Shown here piece by piece: positions 43,386 to 52,530 of a stretch of 64,000 bases of DNA. The notes beneath the pieces are model-generated. The model saw only the letters and a list, made by a program, of their open reading frames with translations, made no database searches and was not told the DNA's origin. The DNA is from Terrisporobacter glycolicus ATCC 14880 = DSM 1288 (GTDB taxonomy: Bacteria > Bacillota > Clostridia > Peptostreptococcales > Peptostreptococcaceae): the NCBI RefSeq assembly GCF_036812735.1, contig NZ_CP117523.1:1426001-1490000 (forward strand), in the 5' to 3' direction. Position 1 is the first letter of the stretch. Each line of letters begins with the position of its first letter. The position numbers and the translations under genes are program-made.

Positions 43386-44528
43386 ATGGATTTTTCATTA
43401 ACTAGAGAACAGGAAATGATAAAAAGATTAGCCGGACAGTTTGCACAAGAAGTGTTAGATCCAGTTGCAGCTGAAATTGATGCTGAGCACACTTTTCCAG
43501 TTGATAATTTCAAGAAAATGGCGGCGATAGGATTTACAGGTATAGGTGTTCCTAAAGAGTATGGTGGATCAGGCGGCGGTGCCTTGGAAGAGGTGTTAGC
43601 AGTTTCTGAATTTGCAAAGAAATGTATGTCTTCTGCAGCCATACTATCAATCCATTTAATTGCACCTCATGCCATTTATAAATTCGGAAATGAAGAACAA
43701 AAACAAAAATTCTTACCAAAACTTACTAAAGGTGGATCTTTGGGAGCCTTTGCTCTTACTGAACCAAATGCAGGTTCAGATGCAGGAGCTGCAAAGACTA
43801 CAGCAATACTTGACCCTGAAACAAACGAGTATGTTTTAAATGGTACTAAATGTTTTATTTCTGGAGGTAGCCGTGCAGATATATTACTAATATTTGCACT
43901 TACTCAGCCAGAAAAAGGACTAAAAGGTATGTCAGCAATAATAGTTGAAAAAGGTACTCCAGGATTTAGTATTGGTAAAGTAGAGTCAAAAATGGGACTT
44001 AGTGGTTCTGAAACTGCTGAATTAATATTTGAAGATTGTAGAGTTCCAGCATCTAACCTTCTAGGAAAAGAAGGACAAGGATTTAAAATAGCAATGCAAG
44101 CTCTTGATGGTGCTCGTATAGGAACAGGTGCACAAGGAGTAGGTGTTGCAGAGGGAGCTTTGGAATTATCAGTTAAATATACAAAAGAACGTGTACAATT
44201 TGGAAAACCTATAGGAGCTTTACAAGGAATACAGTGGTATATAGCTGACATGGCTACTAAAACAGAAGCAGCTAAAGCACTTGTTTACTATGCAGCATAT
44301 CTAAAAGATGCGGATAAACCTCACACAACAGAAGCTGCTATGTGTAAACTAAATGCAGCAGAAAATGCGCGTTTTGTAACGAATTTGGCACTCCAAATTC
44401 ACGGTGGATATGGTTATATGAAAGACTATCCGCTTGAAAGAATGTATCGTGATGCTAAGATTACTGAAATTTATGAAGGTACTTCTGAAATTCACAAGGT
44501 GGTTATAGCAAGAGCAGTTATGAAATAA
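43386..44528 (+). CDS. Acyl-CoA dehydrogenase, probable acryloyl-/methacrylyl-CoA reductase
   Basis: 380 residues, short-chain acyl-CoA dehydrogenase length. FAD-binding FALTEPNAGSDAGA near 121 and catalytic Glu in IYEGTSEIHK near 363. Immediately followed by etfB and etfA, as in butyryl-CoA dehydrogenase or the acryloyl-CoA reductase of Clostridium propionicum. With two beta-aminoacyl-CoA ammonia lyase homologues in the same operon, reduction of acryloyl-CoA to propionyl-CoA (or methacrylyl-CoA to isobutyryl-CoA) with NADH is more likely than butyrate formation. Direct substrate specificity is not readable. GAAAGGA upstream. Confidence 0.85.
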   Translation: MDFSLTREQEMIKRLAGQFAQEVLDPVAAEIDAEHTFPVDNFKKMAAIGFTGIGVPKEYGGSGGGALEEVLAVSEFAKKCMSSAAILSIHLIAPHAIYKFGNEEQKQKFLPKLTKGGSLGAFALTEPNAGSDAGAAKTTAILDPETNEYVLNGTKCFISGGSRADILLIFALTQPEKGLKGMSAIIVEKGTPGFSIGKVESKMGLSGSETAELIFEDCRVPASNLLGKEGQGFKIAMQALDGARIGTGAQGVGVAEGALELSVKYTKERVQFGKPIGALQGIQWYIADMATKTEAAKALVYYAAYLKDADKPHTTEAAMCKLNAAENARFVTNLALQIHGGYGYMKDYPLERMYRDAKITEIYEGTSEIHKVVIARAVMK

Positions 44529-44551
44529 GGAAAAAAGGAGTGTATGAAACA

Positions 44552-45355
44552 ATGAGAATTTATGTTTGTGTTAAACAAGTACCAGATACATCTGGTAAAG
44601 TAGCAGTTAATCCAGATGGAACACTTAACCGTGGTTCCATGTCTACTATTATAAATCCAGATGACATGATTGCTATAGAGCAAGCGTTAAAATTAAAAGA
44701 TGAATTAGGATGTGAAGTAACAGCAGTAACAATGGGACCTCCTCAAGCAGAAAAAATGATTAGAGAAATACTTGCCATGGGTGCAGATGACGCTGTACTT
44801 ATATCTTCTCGTGAATTTGGTGGTTCTGATACTTTTGCCACATCACAAATTATTGCAGCAGCAATTACTCACTTAGGTATAAGTGATGAAGATATAATTT
44901 TCTGTGGACGTCAAGCAATAGATGGAGATACTGCACAAGTAGGTCCACAAATTGCAGAAAAACTAAACATTCCACAAGTTACTTATGCAGCAACAATTAA
45001 AAAAGAAGATAATAAATTAGCTATAAAACGTATGCTTGAAGATGGATATATGATGATAGAAGTTAAGACTCCTTGTCTTATAACATGTGTTAAAGAAGAT
45101 AATATATTACCTCGTTATATGACTATAAACGGAATTATGGAATGTTATAGCAAACCACTTACTGTTCTTAATTTTGAAGCATTAAAAGATGAACCATTAA
45201 TTGACGTTGATACTATAGGTCTTAAAGGTTCACCTACTAATATATTTAAGTCATTTACACCACCACAAAAAGGTGTGGGAATAATGCTTGAAGGTGATGG
45301 TAAAGAAACAGTAGCTGAGTTAACTAGTAAATTAGAAAAACTACATGTTATTTAA
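44552..45355 (+). CDS. etfB: Electron-transfer flavoprotein subunit beta
   Basis: 267 residues from ATG 44552 (an upstream GTG at 44540 overlaps the ribosome site AAAGGAG). Typical opening MRIYVCVKQVPDT, the AMP/FAD loop DEDIIFCGRQAIDGDTAQVGP near 110 and IVEVKTPCLITCVKE region near 175. With EtfA it carries electrons from NADH to the adjacent acyl-CoA dehydrogenase, with or without electron bifurcation. Residues needed to decide bifurcation cannot be judged here. It begins 23 nt after the dehydrogenase. Confidence 0.92.
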   Translation: MRIYVCVKQVPDTSGKVAVNPDGTLNRGSMSTIINPDDMIAIEQALKLKDELGCEVTAVTMGPPQAEKMIREILAMGADDAVLISSREFGGSDTFATSQIIAAAITHLGISDEDIIFCGRQAIDGDTAQVGPQIAEKLNIPQVTYAATIKKEDNKLAIKRMLEDGYMMIEVKTPCLITCVKEDNILPRYMTINGIMECYSKPLTVLNFEALKDEPLIDVDTIGLKGSPTNIFKSFTPPQKGVGIMLEGDGKETVAELTSKLEKLHVI

Positions 45356-45377
45356 TTGTGAAAGGAGACAATCAAAT

Positions 45378-46484
45378 ATGGAATTTAATAGTTCTCGTAT
45401 AGAAGAATTTAAAGATATTTGGGTATTTTGTGAACAACGTCATGGACAGATGATGAACACAAATTTTGAATTAATATCTGAAGGACGTAAACTAGCTGAT
45501 GAAAGAGGTTCAAAACTTATTGGTGTAATCCTTGGACATAATATATCTCATCTTGCAAAAGAACTTGGAGGTTATGGAGCAGATAAAGTAATTATCTGTG
45601 ATGATAAAAATCTTAAAGAATATACTACAGATGCATATACAAAGGTGTTTTGTGATGTGGTAATGGACAAAAAACCAGAAGTTGTACTAATAGGTGCATC
45701 TAATATAGGAAGAGATTTGGCACCAAGATGTGCAGCTAGACTACACACAGGACTTACGGCAGACTGTACACATTTAGATATAGACATGAATAATTATGTT
45801 GATTTTATAGCAACATCTTCTACTCTTGATTTGTCAAAGACAAAATTCAAAATGGAAGATACAAACTTAAAAATGACAAGACCTGCCTTTGGTGGTCACT
45901 TAATGGCTACAATAATATGTCCTAGATTTAGACCTTGTATGTCAACAGTTAGACCAGGTGTTATGAAAAAAGGTGAGTTTAGTGAAGAAAAAGCAAAAGC
46001 TTGTGAAGTTGAAATATATCCAGTTAGTATTTGTGAAGATGACTTACAAACAAAAGTTTTGGAAGTTGTAAAAGAAGCTAAACAAATGGTGGATCTTATA
46101 GGAGCAGAGGTTATAGTTTCTGTAGGACGTGGAATTAGCAAGGATATTGAAAAAGGAATACAACTTGCTAAAGAACTTGCAGATGCTTTTGGTGGAGGAG
46201 TTGTAGGAGGTAGCCGTGCTGTTATAGATTCTGGCTGGTTATCAGCAGATCACCAAGTAGGGCAAACAGGAAAAACAGTTCACCCAAAAGTATATGTAGC
46301 TTTAGGTATATCAGGAGCAATTCAACATAAAGCAGGTATGCAAGACTCTGAGTTGATTATCGCAATAAACAAAGATGAAAAAGCACCAATTTTTGACTGT
46401 GCTGACTTTGGTATAAGTGGAGATTTATTTAAAATTGTTCCAATGATGATAGACAACATAAAAGAAGCTAAAAACAATAAATAA
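45378..46484 (+). CDS. etfA: Electron-transfer flavoprotein subunit alpha
   Basis: 368 residues from the ATG at 45378, which follows AAAGGAG by 10 nt. The C-terminal FAD-binding domain includes VSVGRGISKDIEKG near 256 and GGSRAVIDSGWLSADHQVGQTGKTVHPKVYVALGIS. No N-terminal ferredoxin domain, unlike the EtfA of caffeyl-CoA reductases. Partner of EtfB. It lies 22 nt downstream, so the three proteins make a stoichiometric reductase complex. Confidence 0.92.
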   Translation: MEFNSSRIEEFKDIWVFCEQRHGQMMNTNFELISEGRKLADERGSKLIGVILGHNISHLAKELGGYGADKVIICDDKNLKEYTTDAYTKVFCDVVMDKKPEVVLIGASNIGRDLAPRCAARLHTGLTADCTHLDIDMNNYVDFIATSSTLDLSKTKFKMEDTNLKMTRPAFGGHLMATIICPRFRPCMSTVRPGVMKKGEFSEEKAKACEVEIYPVSICEDDLQTKVLEVVKEAKQMVDLIGAEVIVSVGRGISKDIEKGIQLAKELADAFGGGVVGGSRAVIDSGWLSADHQVGQTGKTVHPKVYVALGISGAIQHKAGMQDSELIIAINKDEKAPIFDCADFGISGDLFKIVPMMIDNIKEAKNNK

Positions 46485-46596
46485 ATAAGCAATAGATGTA
46501 TGACAATAGATATCTGCCTCTAGTTATCTAATTGCAAATCCATAATTAATACCTTTGTAGCTTTAATATATGAATATTAGATTTATGGAGGATATA

Positions 46597-47952
46597 ATGA
46601 ATAATTTAAACAAAAATGGAGATTTGAAACTACCAGCTTTATTTATGATGGGTGGAGCATTATTTTCCATGCACTTTGGAGCATCGAGCATGGTTTGGCC
46701 AATGAACTGGGGAAAAGAGAGTGGTTCATCTGTACTAATAGCTTTTGCTGGGGCATTTATTACATCATTGTTACTTACGCTACTTGCTTATATTGCATTA
46801 TCACGAGGGAATGGTAGTTATAGTAAAATTGCAAATCGTGTTTTAGGTAAAAAATTAGGAAAATTTTATACAGTACTAACAATTGTTATACTGGGCCCCC
46901 TATATGCTATACCGCGTATGAGTGCAGCAGCATGGGACTCAATAGTTCAAGCCTTTGGGCTAAATTCACAATCTAAGTTACCTCTTATTATATTTACAAT
47001 TATATTTTATATAGTAACTTATGTGTTTTTAATTAGTCCAGGAAAAACTATGGATCGTATTTCTAAAATCTTATTTCCACTACTTCTTATTATAGTAATA
47101 ATCGTTGTAGGAAAGGGACTTATAGATCCAATATCAACACCAGTAGCTAAAACTTATGAAGGTTCAGCCTTCTCCTATGGTTTTACTAATGGATATGCAA
47201 CAGCTGAAATACTTTGTGCCCTAATATTTGGTGTGGTTATCTTAAACTCACTAAAAGCAAAGGGCGTTTCAGAAAGTCGTATGAGTAAAAATATTATTAG
47301 AGTAGGTATAATAGGTATTGCACTTTTATCTATTACACATCTATGTCATATGCTAATAGGTGCTTCAACAGGAGGCACAATAGATTTAACTTATACAGCT
47401 CTTTATACTGAAGTTTCCACTAAGTTGTTGGGAAAAACGGGTGGAATATTATTCTCAGTAGCACTATTCTTTGCAGCTCTTACCACTGCAATAGGAATGA
47501 CTTCTGGATGTGCAGAATTTTTCGTAGACACAACACAGGGAAAAATTGATTACAAGAAGGCATCTATTTCAATATTAATACTTAGTACAATATTTGGTTG
47601 TATGGGACTTTCATCAATACTTGCATTTTTAGGACCAATACTTGATGGAATATACCCAGCAGCAATAGTACTTGTAATATACTATGCTCTTGTACCAAAC
47701 AGCCAAGAAGAAAGAAAATTAAAAGTATGTTCTTATGCAATGATAACAGCCTTAATATTTGGTGCTATTGATACAATTTACGCTTATGGAATTAAATTAA
47801 ATATAAATTTAGGTGTTTTAAACAAGTTCTATGAGGCACTTCCTCTATCATCTGAAAAACTTGCATGGTTTCCATGGACAATGGCCGTTGTTATTATTGG
47901 ATGTTTAATAATTATATGCAAGAAAGATAAGATAGAAGATGTTGTTAGTTAA
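46597..47952 (+). CDS. BrnQ-family (LIVCS) amino-acid carrier
   Basis: 451 residues. ATG 46597 has GGAGG 5 nt before it. Twelve hydrophobic segments with the LIVCS pattern: FGASSMVWPMNWG near 25, ILGPLYAIPRMSAA near 92, and GYATAEILCALIFG near 196. Classical members import Leu, Ile and Val with Na+. This copy is inside the beta-aminoacyl-CoA operon, so beta-alanine, 3-aminoisobutyrate or a branched end product is the likely cargo; this is inference. A second BrnQ at 55078 differs in sequence. Confidence 0.78.
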   Translation: MNNLNKNGDLKLPALFMMGGALFSMHFGASSMVWPMNWGKESGSSVLIAFAGAFITSLLLTLLAYIALSRGNGSYSKIANRVLGKKLGKFYTVLTIVILGPLYAIPRMSAAAWDSIVQAFGLNSQSKLPLIIFTIIFYIVTYVFLISPGKTMDRISKILFPLLLIIVIIVVGKGLIDPISTPVAKTYEGSAFSYGFTNGYATAEILCALIFGVVILNSLKAKGVSESRMSKNIIRVGIIGIALLSITHLCHMLIGASTGGTIDLTYTALYTEVSTKLLGKTGGILFSVALFFAALTTAIGMTSGCAEFFVDTTQGKIDYKKASISILILSTIFGCMGLSSILAFLGPILDGIYPAAIVLVIYYALVPNSQEERKLKVCSYAMITALIFGAIDTIYAYGIKLNINLGVLNKFYEALPLSSEKLAWFPWTMAVVIIGCLIIICKKDKIEDVVS

Positions 47953-47975
47953 AAAAATTATTTGGAGGAGTTATT

Positions 47976-48452
47976 ATGAGAAAAGTATCTTATTTAAGTT
48001 ATAACATGACAACTGCAGATGCAGCTAATCCAGATGGATTAATATCAATTGGACGTCAGTTTGATTTTATAGGTGACGTTGAAACAGAGGAAATGATTTT
48101 ATGCGATGGTGATGAGTCACTTTGCTTAGGATATCACGATGTAAAATGTTACAAAGACGTTTATGTAGGAGATATGGTAGATTACAAAGCAACATTAGTA
48201 AAGGTGGGGAATTCTTCTCGTGACTGTAAAATAGAAGTTTACAAACTTGCTACACCAGCATTTCGTGAAGGAAAAACAGATTGTAAAAAAGGTGAAATGA
48301 TCTGGTTTGATGAGCCAGTACTTTGTACAGAAGGATATGTACGTTTAGTAGTTAAAAAACACTTACAACGTGGAGAACAACCAGAAGGATTGGTTACAGA
48401 TCCATGGTTCCCACTTGATGATTTTCCAGAGGAAGCAGAAGCTGAAATATAA
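47976..48452 (+). CDS. acl: Beta-alanyl-CoA:ammonia lyase-like hot-dog protein, first copy
   Basis: 158 residues. From memory of the family the sequence follows Acl/Kal enzymes: YNMTTADAANPDG near 10, FIGDVETEEMILCDGDESLCLGYHDV near 29-54, VYVGDMVDYKATLVKVGN near 60, and the CKIEVYKLAT segment near 81, with a KKxxQRGEQPE tail. The C. propionicum enzyme removes ammonia from beta-alanyl-CoA to give acryloyl-CoA; Kal acts on 3-aminobutyryl-CoA in lysine fermentation. No lysine aminomutase genes are nearby, but beta-alanine-forming genes are, so the beta-alanyl or 3-aminoisobutyryl ester is preferred. Confidence 0.78.
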   Translation: MRKVSYLSYNMTTADAANPDGLISIGRQFDFIGDVETEEMILCDGDESLCLGYHDVKCYKDVYVGDMVDYKATLVKVGNSSRDCKIEVYKLATPAFREGKTDCKKGEMIWFDEPVLCTEGYVRLVVKKHLQRGEQPEGLVTDPWFPLDDFPEEAEAEI

Positions 48453-48497
48453 GTTTTAAATTTAAATAAAAAATAATATGAAAAGGGGAGTTAAATT

Positions 48498-48875
48498 ATG
48501 AACGAACAACAGACAGCAACATTCCGTTATAGAATGTCAAATAGAGATGTTTTTTATCTTGGTGGATTAATAAATGGAGCAAGAAATATTACTCTTATGA
48601 ATGATACAGCAGTAAGATTAATGGCTAAGGTGTTTGGAAATACAGGTCATTGTGTGGAAGTTAAAAAAATACGTTTATATACACCATCTCAAGCAGGAGA
48701 CTATATGGAATATATAGCAAGAGCTAAGAAAATAGATGGTAACAAAGCATTAATTGAAGTAAGAGCTTTTAAAGTTATAGAAGTTCCTAAAGACCCACCA
48801 TTCCCAAGTTCTATAGATGTACTTCCTGAGCCAGTACTATCTACAGTAGGACAATTTGTTTATGAAACTTTTTAA
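48498..48875 (+). CDS. Beta-aminoacyl-CoA ammonia lyase-like hot-dog protein, second copy
   Basis: 125 residues, paralogous to the preceding gene: RMSNRDVFYLGGLINGARN near 12-30 aligns with the first strand and helix of Acl/Kal, and RLYTPSQAGDYMEYIARAKK near 59-78 with the central strands. It lacks the DGDESLCLGY and C-terminal extension of the first copy. The pair may form a heteromer, or may serve two substrates (beta-alanyl-CoA from uracil and 3-aminoisobutyryl-CoA from thymine). Both readings are inference. Starts 45 nt after the first copy with GGGGAG upstream. Confidence 0.72.
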   Translation: MNEQQTATFRYRMSNRDVFYLGGLINGARNITLMNDTAVRLMAKVFGNTGHCVEVKKIRLYTPSQAGDYMEYIARAKKIDGNKALIEVRAFKVIEVPKDPPFPSSIDVLPEPVLSTVGQFVYETF

Positions 48876-48902
48876 AATATGAAATAAAGGAGAGTAATAA
48901 TC

Positions 48903-50084
48903 ATGAAAAAAGCACTGGAAGGATTAAAAGTTGTAGATCTTACTTCCGCATTAAATGGACCATTTTGTACAATGATGTTAGCTGACTATGGTGCAGATGT
49001 TATAAAAATAGAACCTGTTAATGGGGACCAATGTCGTGAATGGGGCCCAATAGATGAAAAAAGTGGAGAAAGTGGTTTTTACTGCTATGTGAATCGTAAT
49101 AAAAAAGGTGTTACTCTTAACCTTAAATCAGAAAAAGGTAAAAAAATGTTCTATGATTTAGTAAAAGATGCAGACGTAGTTGTAGAAAATTACAAAGGAG
49201 GAGTTACTACAAGACTTGGAATAGATTATGAATCTGTTAAAAAAGTAAATCCTTCTATAATATATGCATCAGGTTCAGGATTTGGACAAAACAGTCCTAT
49301 ATCTCATAGAGCTTGTTATGACATAGTGGCACAAGCCATGGGCGGTATGATAAACCTTACTGGCTACAAAGAAAATAATCCAGTAAAAGTTGGACCTTCT
49401 ATTGCAGACCACGTTGCAGGAATTTACTTAACAGTTGGCTTATTAATAGCACTTTATAATAGAGAAAAAACTGGTGAAGGACAGCTTGTTGATGTATCAA
49501 TGATAGATACAATATTTAGTTTACTAGAAAATGCCCTTGTTAACTATACAGTGGGAGGAATTATACCAGAGCGTAATGGAAATATAGATCCTTCAATAGC
49601 TCCATTTGATGTATATGAATGTAAGGACGGTTTTGTTGCTGTAGGTGTTGGTAACGACAGACTTTTCGAAAAATTCTGTAAAACAATAAATCATGAAGAA
49701 CTATTAGAAGACCCAAGATTTACAACAAATGATCTACGTTGTAAAAATTACGTTCCAGATTTAAAAAATTTAATTGGGCAGTGGTGTAAGGATTATACTA
49801 AAAAAGAAATGGAAGACATTATGGACAACGCAGGAATACCATGCGGACCTATCTTAAATGTTAAGGAAGCTATTGAACATCCACATATTCAAGCGCGTGA
49901 GATGATGGTACACTGTGAACATCCAACTGCTGGAGATCAATATTTCCAAGGATGTGTTATGAAACTTTCTGAAACTCCAGGTAGTGTAGACACACCAGCA
50001 CCACTTCTTGGCCAACACAATGCAGAGGTATTTGGTCTAAGTGAAGAAGAAGTAAAAGTATTAAAAGAAGAAGGCGTAATGTAG
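48903..50084 (+). CDS. CaiB/BaiF family CoA-transferase
   Basis: 393 residues of the class III CoA-transferase family. N-terminal ALEGLKVVDLTSALNGPFCTMMLADYGADVIKIEP, the conserved NRNKKGVTLNLKSEKG near 59, the catalytic Asp within YDIVAQAMGG near 139, and GGIIPERNGN near 213. It moves CoA between acids without an acyl-phosphate intermediate. In this operon it would activate beta-alanine (or 3-aminoisobutyrate) using propionyl-CoA or isobutyryl-CoA, recycling the product. Last gene before a long terminator. Confidence 0.82.
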   Translation: MKKALEGLKVVDLTSALNGPFCTMMLADYGADVIKIEPVNGDQCREWGPIDEKSGESGFYCYVNRNKKGVTLNLKSEKGKKMFYDLVKDADVVVENYKGGVTTRLGIDYESVKKVNPSIIYASGSGFGQNSPISHRACYDIVAQAMGGMINLTGYKENNPVKVGPSIADHVAGIYLTVGLLIALYNREKTGEGQLVDVSMIDTIFSLLENALVNYTVGGIIPERNGNIDPSIAPFDVYECKDGFVAVGVGNDRLFEKFCKTINHEELLEDPRFTTNDLRCKNYVPDLKNLIGQWCKDYTKKEMEDIMDNAGIPCGPILNVKEAIEHPHIQAREMMVHCEHPTAGDQYFQGCVMKLSETPGSVDTPAPLLGQHNAEVFGLSEEEVKVLKEEGVM

Positions 50085-50120
50085 GTTTCCCTAAAACCCA
50101 TTTATAATAAATTAAAGCAT

Positions 50121-50175
50121 AAAAATTAAAAGAGAAGTATTTCATTTTAAATGATATACTTCTCTTTTAATTTTT
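50121..50175. terminator. Bidirectional terminator between CoA-transferase and MerR genes
   Basis: Perfect 20-bp stem (50121-50140 with 50156-50175) between convergent stop codons, flanked by A and T runs. Confidence 0.92.
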
Positions 50176-50182
50176 ATTGTGC

Positions 50183-51043
50183 CTAGGCCTTTTCAATTGG
50201 AATTATTACCTTTGTAACATGTTCATCTGGGTTATTTACATCAAAAGGAGATATAATAAATTCCTCGGAAATATTACCACTAATATTGTATCCATTTTTA
50301 TTTATATACTGAATCATTTTAATATGTGTATTTATTATATTTGAATAGTCGCCCACATGAATAGTAGTAGCTGCTGTAAATCCACCAAACTTCTTACAAT
50401 TACACGATTCAATAGGAGCATCTAAATACATACCAAATTCGATCTCAATATCTTTATATAAAAATTGTTCTAAAGGGTTTGAATAATAAGTAACAAGGAT
50501 TGAACCTTTATTTTCTATATTTATTTTGTTAGACAAATTAATAAGCTCAACCCATCTTTCCAATGAAACATCTTTATTTGAATAATTTTTCATAACTTTT
50601 CTAGTATAAAATAAGTAAGATTCAGAAATTTCTTCAATAGTTATACCTTTTGATTCAACCTCGTCTTTTGAGTACAAAGATAGTATATCAACGCCCTTTT
50701 TTAATCTTTGGGAAAAGGTACAACCTTCTGCATATTTTTGTTGTAGTTTTTTTATTTCCTCGGAAATTTCGACTAATTTTGAGTCAATACTTTCTTCTAG
50801 AATATGAGCTTTGTTATCATTTATAATATTATGTATTTCTTTTAATCCAAATCCAAGCATTCTAAGTTTGCGAACAATACAGATTGTCACCATTTGTTCC
50901 TTACTATAGTATCTATAATTACTTTCGGCATCTCTAAAAGAAGGTATTACTAATTTTATGGAATCATAGTATCTTAAAGTTTTTATAGGAATATTGCAAA
51001 TTTTCTCAACTTCGCCTATGGAATATTTTTCTCGTAAATTCAT
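50183..51043 (-). CDS. MerR-family regulator with GyrI-like effector domain
   Basis: 286 residues. N-terminal MerR helix-turn-helix: YSIGEVEKICNIPIKTLRYYDSIKLVIPSFRD near 7, then the helical linker to about residue 125. The C-terminal half resembles the AraC effector-binding/GyrI-like domain of BmrR/BltR-type activators. Such proteins sense small organic ligands and twist the promoter DNA. It is convergent with, and adjacent to, the beta-aminoacyl-CoA operon, so it may control it, though its own site is not identified. GGGGGAG precedes the ATG. Confidence 0.85.
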   Translation of the reverse strand: MNLREKYSIGEVEKICNIPIKTLRYYDSIKLVIPSFRDAESNYRYYSKEQMVTICIVRKLRMLGFGLKEIHNIINDNKAHILEESIDSKLVEISEEIKKLQQKYAEGCTFSQRLKKGVDILSLYSKDEVESKGITIEEISESYLFYTRKVMKNYSNKDVSLERWVELINLSNKINIENKGSILVTYYSNPLEQFLYKDIEIEFGMYLDAPIESCNCKKFGGFTAATTIHVGDYSNIINTHIKMIQYINKNGYNISGNISEEFIISPFDVNNPDEHVTKVIIPIEKA

Positions 51044-51207
51044 ATATAGCTCCCCCCGTGAATATTGGTATTGTGAAATGTATTTAATATATTTTGGAAA
51101 TATACATTGTTAATAAATAGACTAGTATATATTAAATTATAGCACAATTGCATGAATGAATGAAAAAGTTTCGTTCATGTATGGTCCAAGGAAAGGGACT
51201 ATTTTAT

Positions 51208-52527
51208 TTAACAATTATTTATAAATAAAATAGTAGAAAACCAGCCATTTTCATAACTACAAGATAAGCTAGAGTTATATTTTTCTGTAAATGCTTTTAC
51301 AGAGCGCATACCTATGCCATGGCCCAAAGAAGATGTTACAGGAAGATTATCTTTACCAAAGCTTACTTTTCCATCAAATCTATTTTTTATTCTAAATGCT
51401 AAAGTTCCATTTGAATACTTTGAACTAATCTCAATAATCTTATCCTCATTTGATTTTTGTTCTAAACTTGCATGAAGAGCATTTTCCATAAGGTTCAAAA
51501 TAACAACGGCTAAATCTGTAGTATCAATATTCAGTTCACAAGGAATATCTATTTTTGTAATAACCTTAATGTCTTCTTTAATTGCTTTTTTAATATAAGC
51601 AGACAAGGAAGCGTCAATAATAGGGTTTTTGCAAAATGAAATTATATTGGTCTTAGCTAAAGTGTTATTCATATTATCAATAATATTATTAATTTCATCA
51701 TAATTGCCTTCATCTAACATGGTTTTTATTAGGTATAGGCGGTGCCTCATATCATGTCTAAGTATGCTTAAGCTTTCCTTATTTTTATCAATATCCTGTA
51801 AATGTGTATTTAAGTCAGAAACCTGAAGCTTTAGAAGTTGGTTATTGTGAAGTATGTCAGCTTTGTTTTTCTTTTCGGAAAAATCAATACTAGTACATTT
51901 AAATACGGAAAAACAAGCAATAATTGTTAATAAACGTGATAGTAGTTGGTTGAAGCTATTTACCCATTGATTATTCATAGTTATTATTGCATCACTAAAA
52001 AAAAGACAAAATGGTATAATCCATAATACATTCCAATAATGTGAGTTTTCCTCTTTCATATAAATCATAAAAGTACCTTTTATAACTCTAATAAGAGGAT
52101 AAATAGCAATTATAAATAGAAATATATATAGCATGGACTGTAAGTAAAATTGATAATAAATTGGTTCACTTAAAAAAAAGCATGATTGAAGAAAAGATAT
52201 TATAGTATGTAAAAATAAAGAATAAATTGATTGCATAGCTGCAACAAACATATGCTGAAAAAATCTTGATTTAATTATTACACAATTTATAAGTATAAAT
52301 ATAATAGCTCCACGCATAATAGTTTTTTTAAAAGTGAAAATTTGCATACCATATTTATTAATTGCTAGAAAAAGTAAAACAGCTTCTAGTATAAAAAATA
52401 CTAAATATGTAGCAAAAAGCAATTTTCTTTTTTTGTTTTTTATATAACTATGAAAAGGCAAATATCTAATAATAATCCCTGGAATTTGGTCCAATGATAT
52501 CGATATAGCAACTATGAAAGAATTCAT
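51208..52527 (-). CDS. AgrC-like GHKL sensor histidine kinase
   Basis: 439 residues. Six or seven hydrophobic segments (1-210), a coiled linker, then the H-box RHDMRHRLY with His258, the N-box LNLMENALHASLEQ near 348, and a G-box GHGIGMRS near 407. This is the domain layout of AgrC/quorum-sensing receptors with the HATPase_c_5 domain. It pairs with the LytTR regulator just upstream (3 nt gap). No agrB or agrD gene is found beside it, so its signal is unknown; it may sense an exported peptide or another ligand. Confidence 0.88.
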   Translation of the reverse strand: MNSFIVAISISLDQIPGIIIRYLPFHSYIKNKKRKLLFATYLVFFILEAVLLFLAINKYGMQIFTFKKTIMRGAIIFILINCVIIKSRFFQHMFVAAMQSIYSLFLHTIISFLQSCFFLSEPIYYQFYLQSMLYIFLFIIAIYPLIRVIKGTFMIYMKEENSHYWNVLWIIPFCLFFSDAIITMNNQWVNSFNQLLSRLLTIIACFSVFKCTSIDFSEKKNKADILHNNQLLKLQVSDLNTHLQDIDKNKESLSILRHDMRHRLYLIKTMLDEGNYDEINNIIDNMNNTLAKTNIISFCKNPIIDASLSAYIKKAIKEDIKVITKIDIPCELNIDTTDLAVVILNLMENALHASLEQKSNEDKIIEISSKYSNGTLAFRIKNRFDGKVSFGKDNLPVTSSLGHGIGMRSVKAFTEKYNSSLSCSYENGWFSTILFINNC

Positions 52528-52530
52528 ATG

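Noticed and set aside
43386-50084. Lysine or butyrate fermentation operon
   Set aside because: The hot-dog proteins resemble Kal as well as Acl, but no lysine aminomutase, kdd, kce, thiolase, crotonase or hydroxybutyryl-CoA dehydrogenase genes are present, while beta-alanine-forming genes are adjacent.
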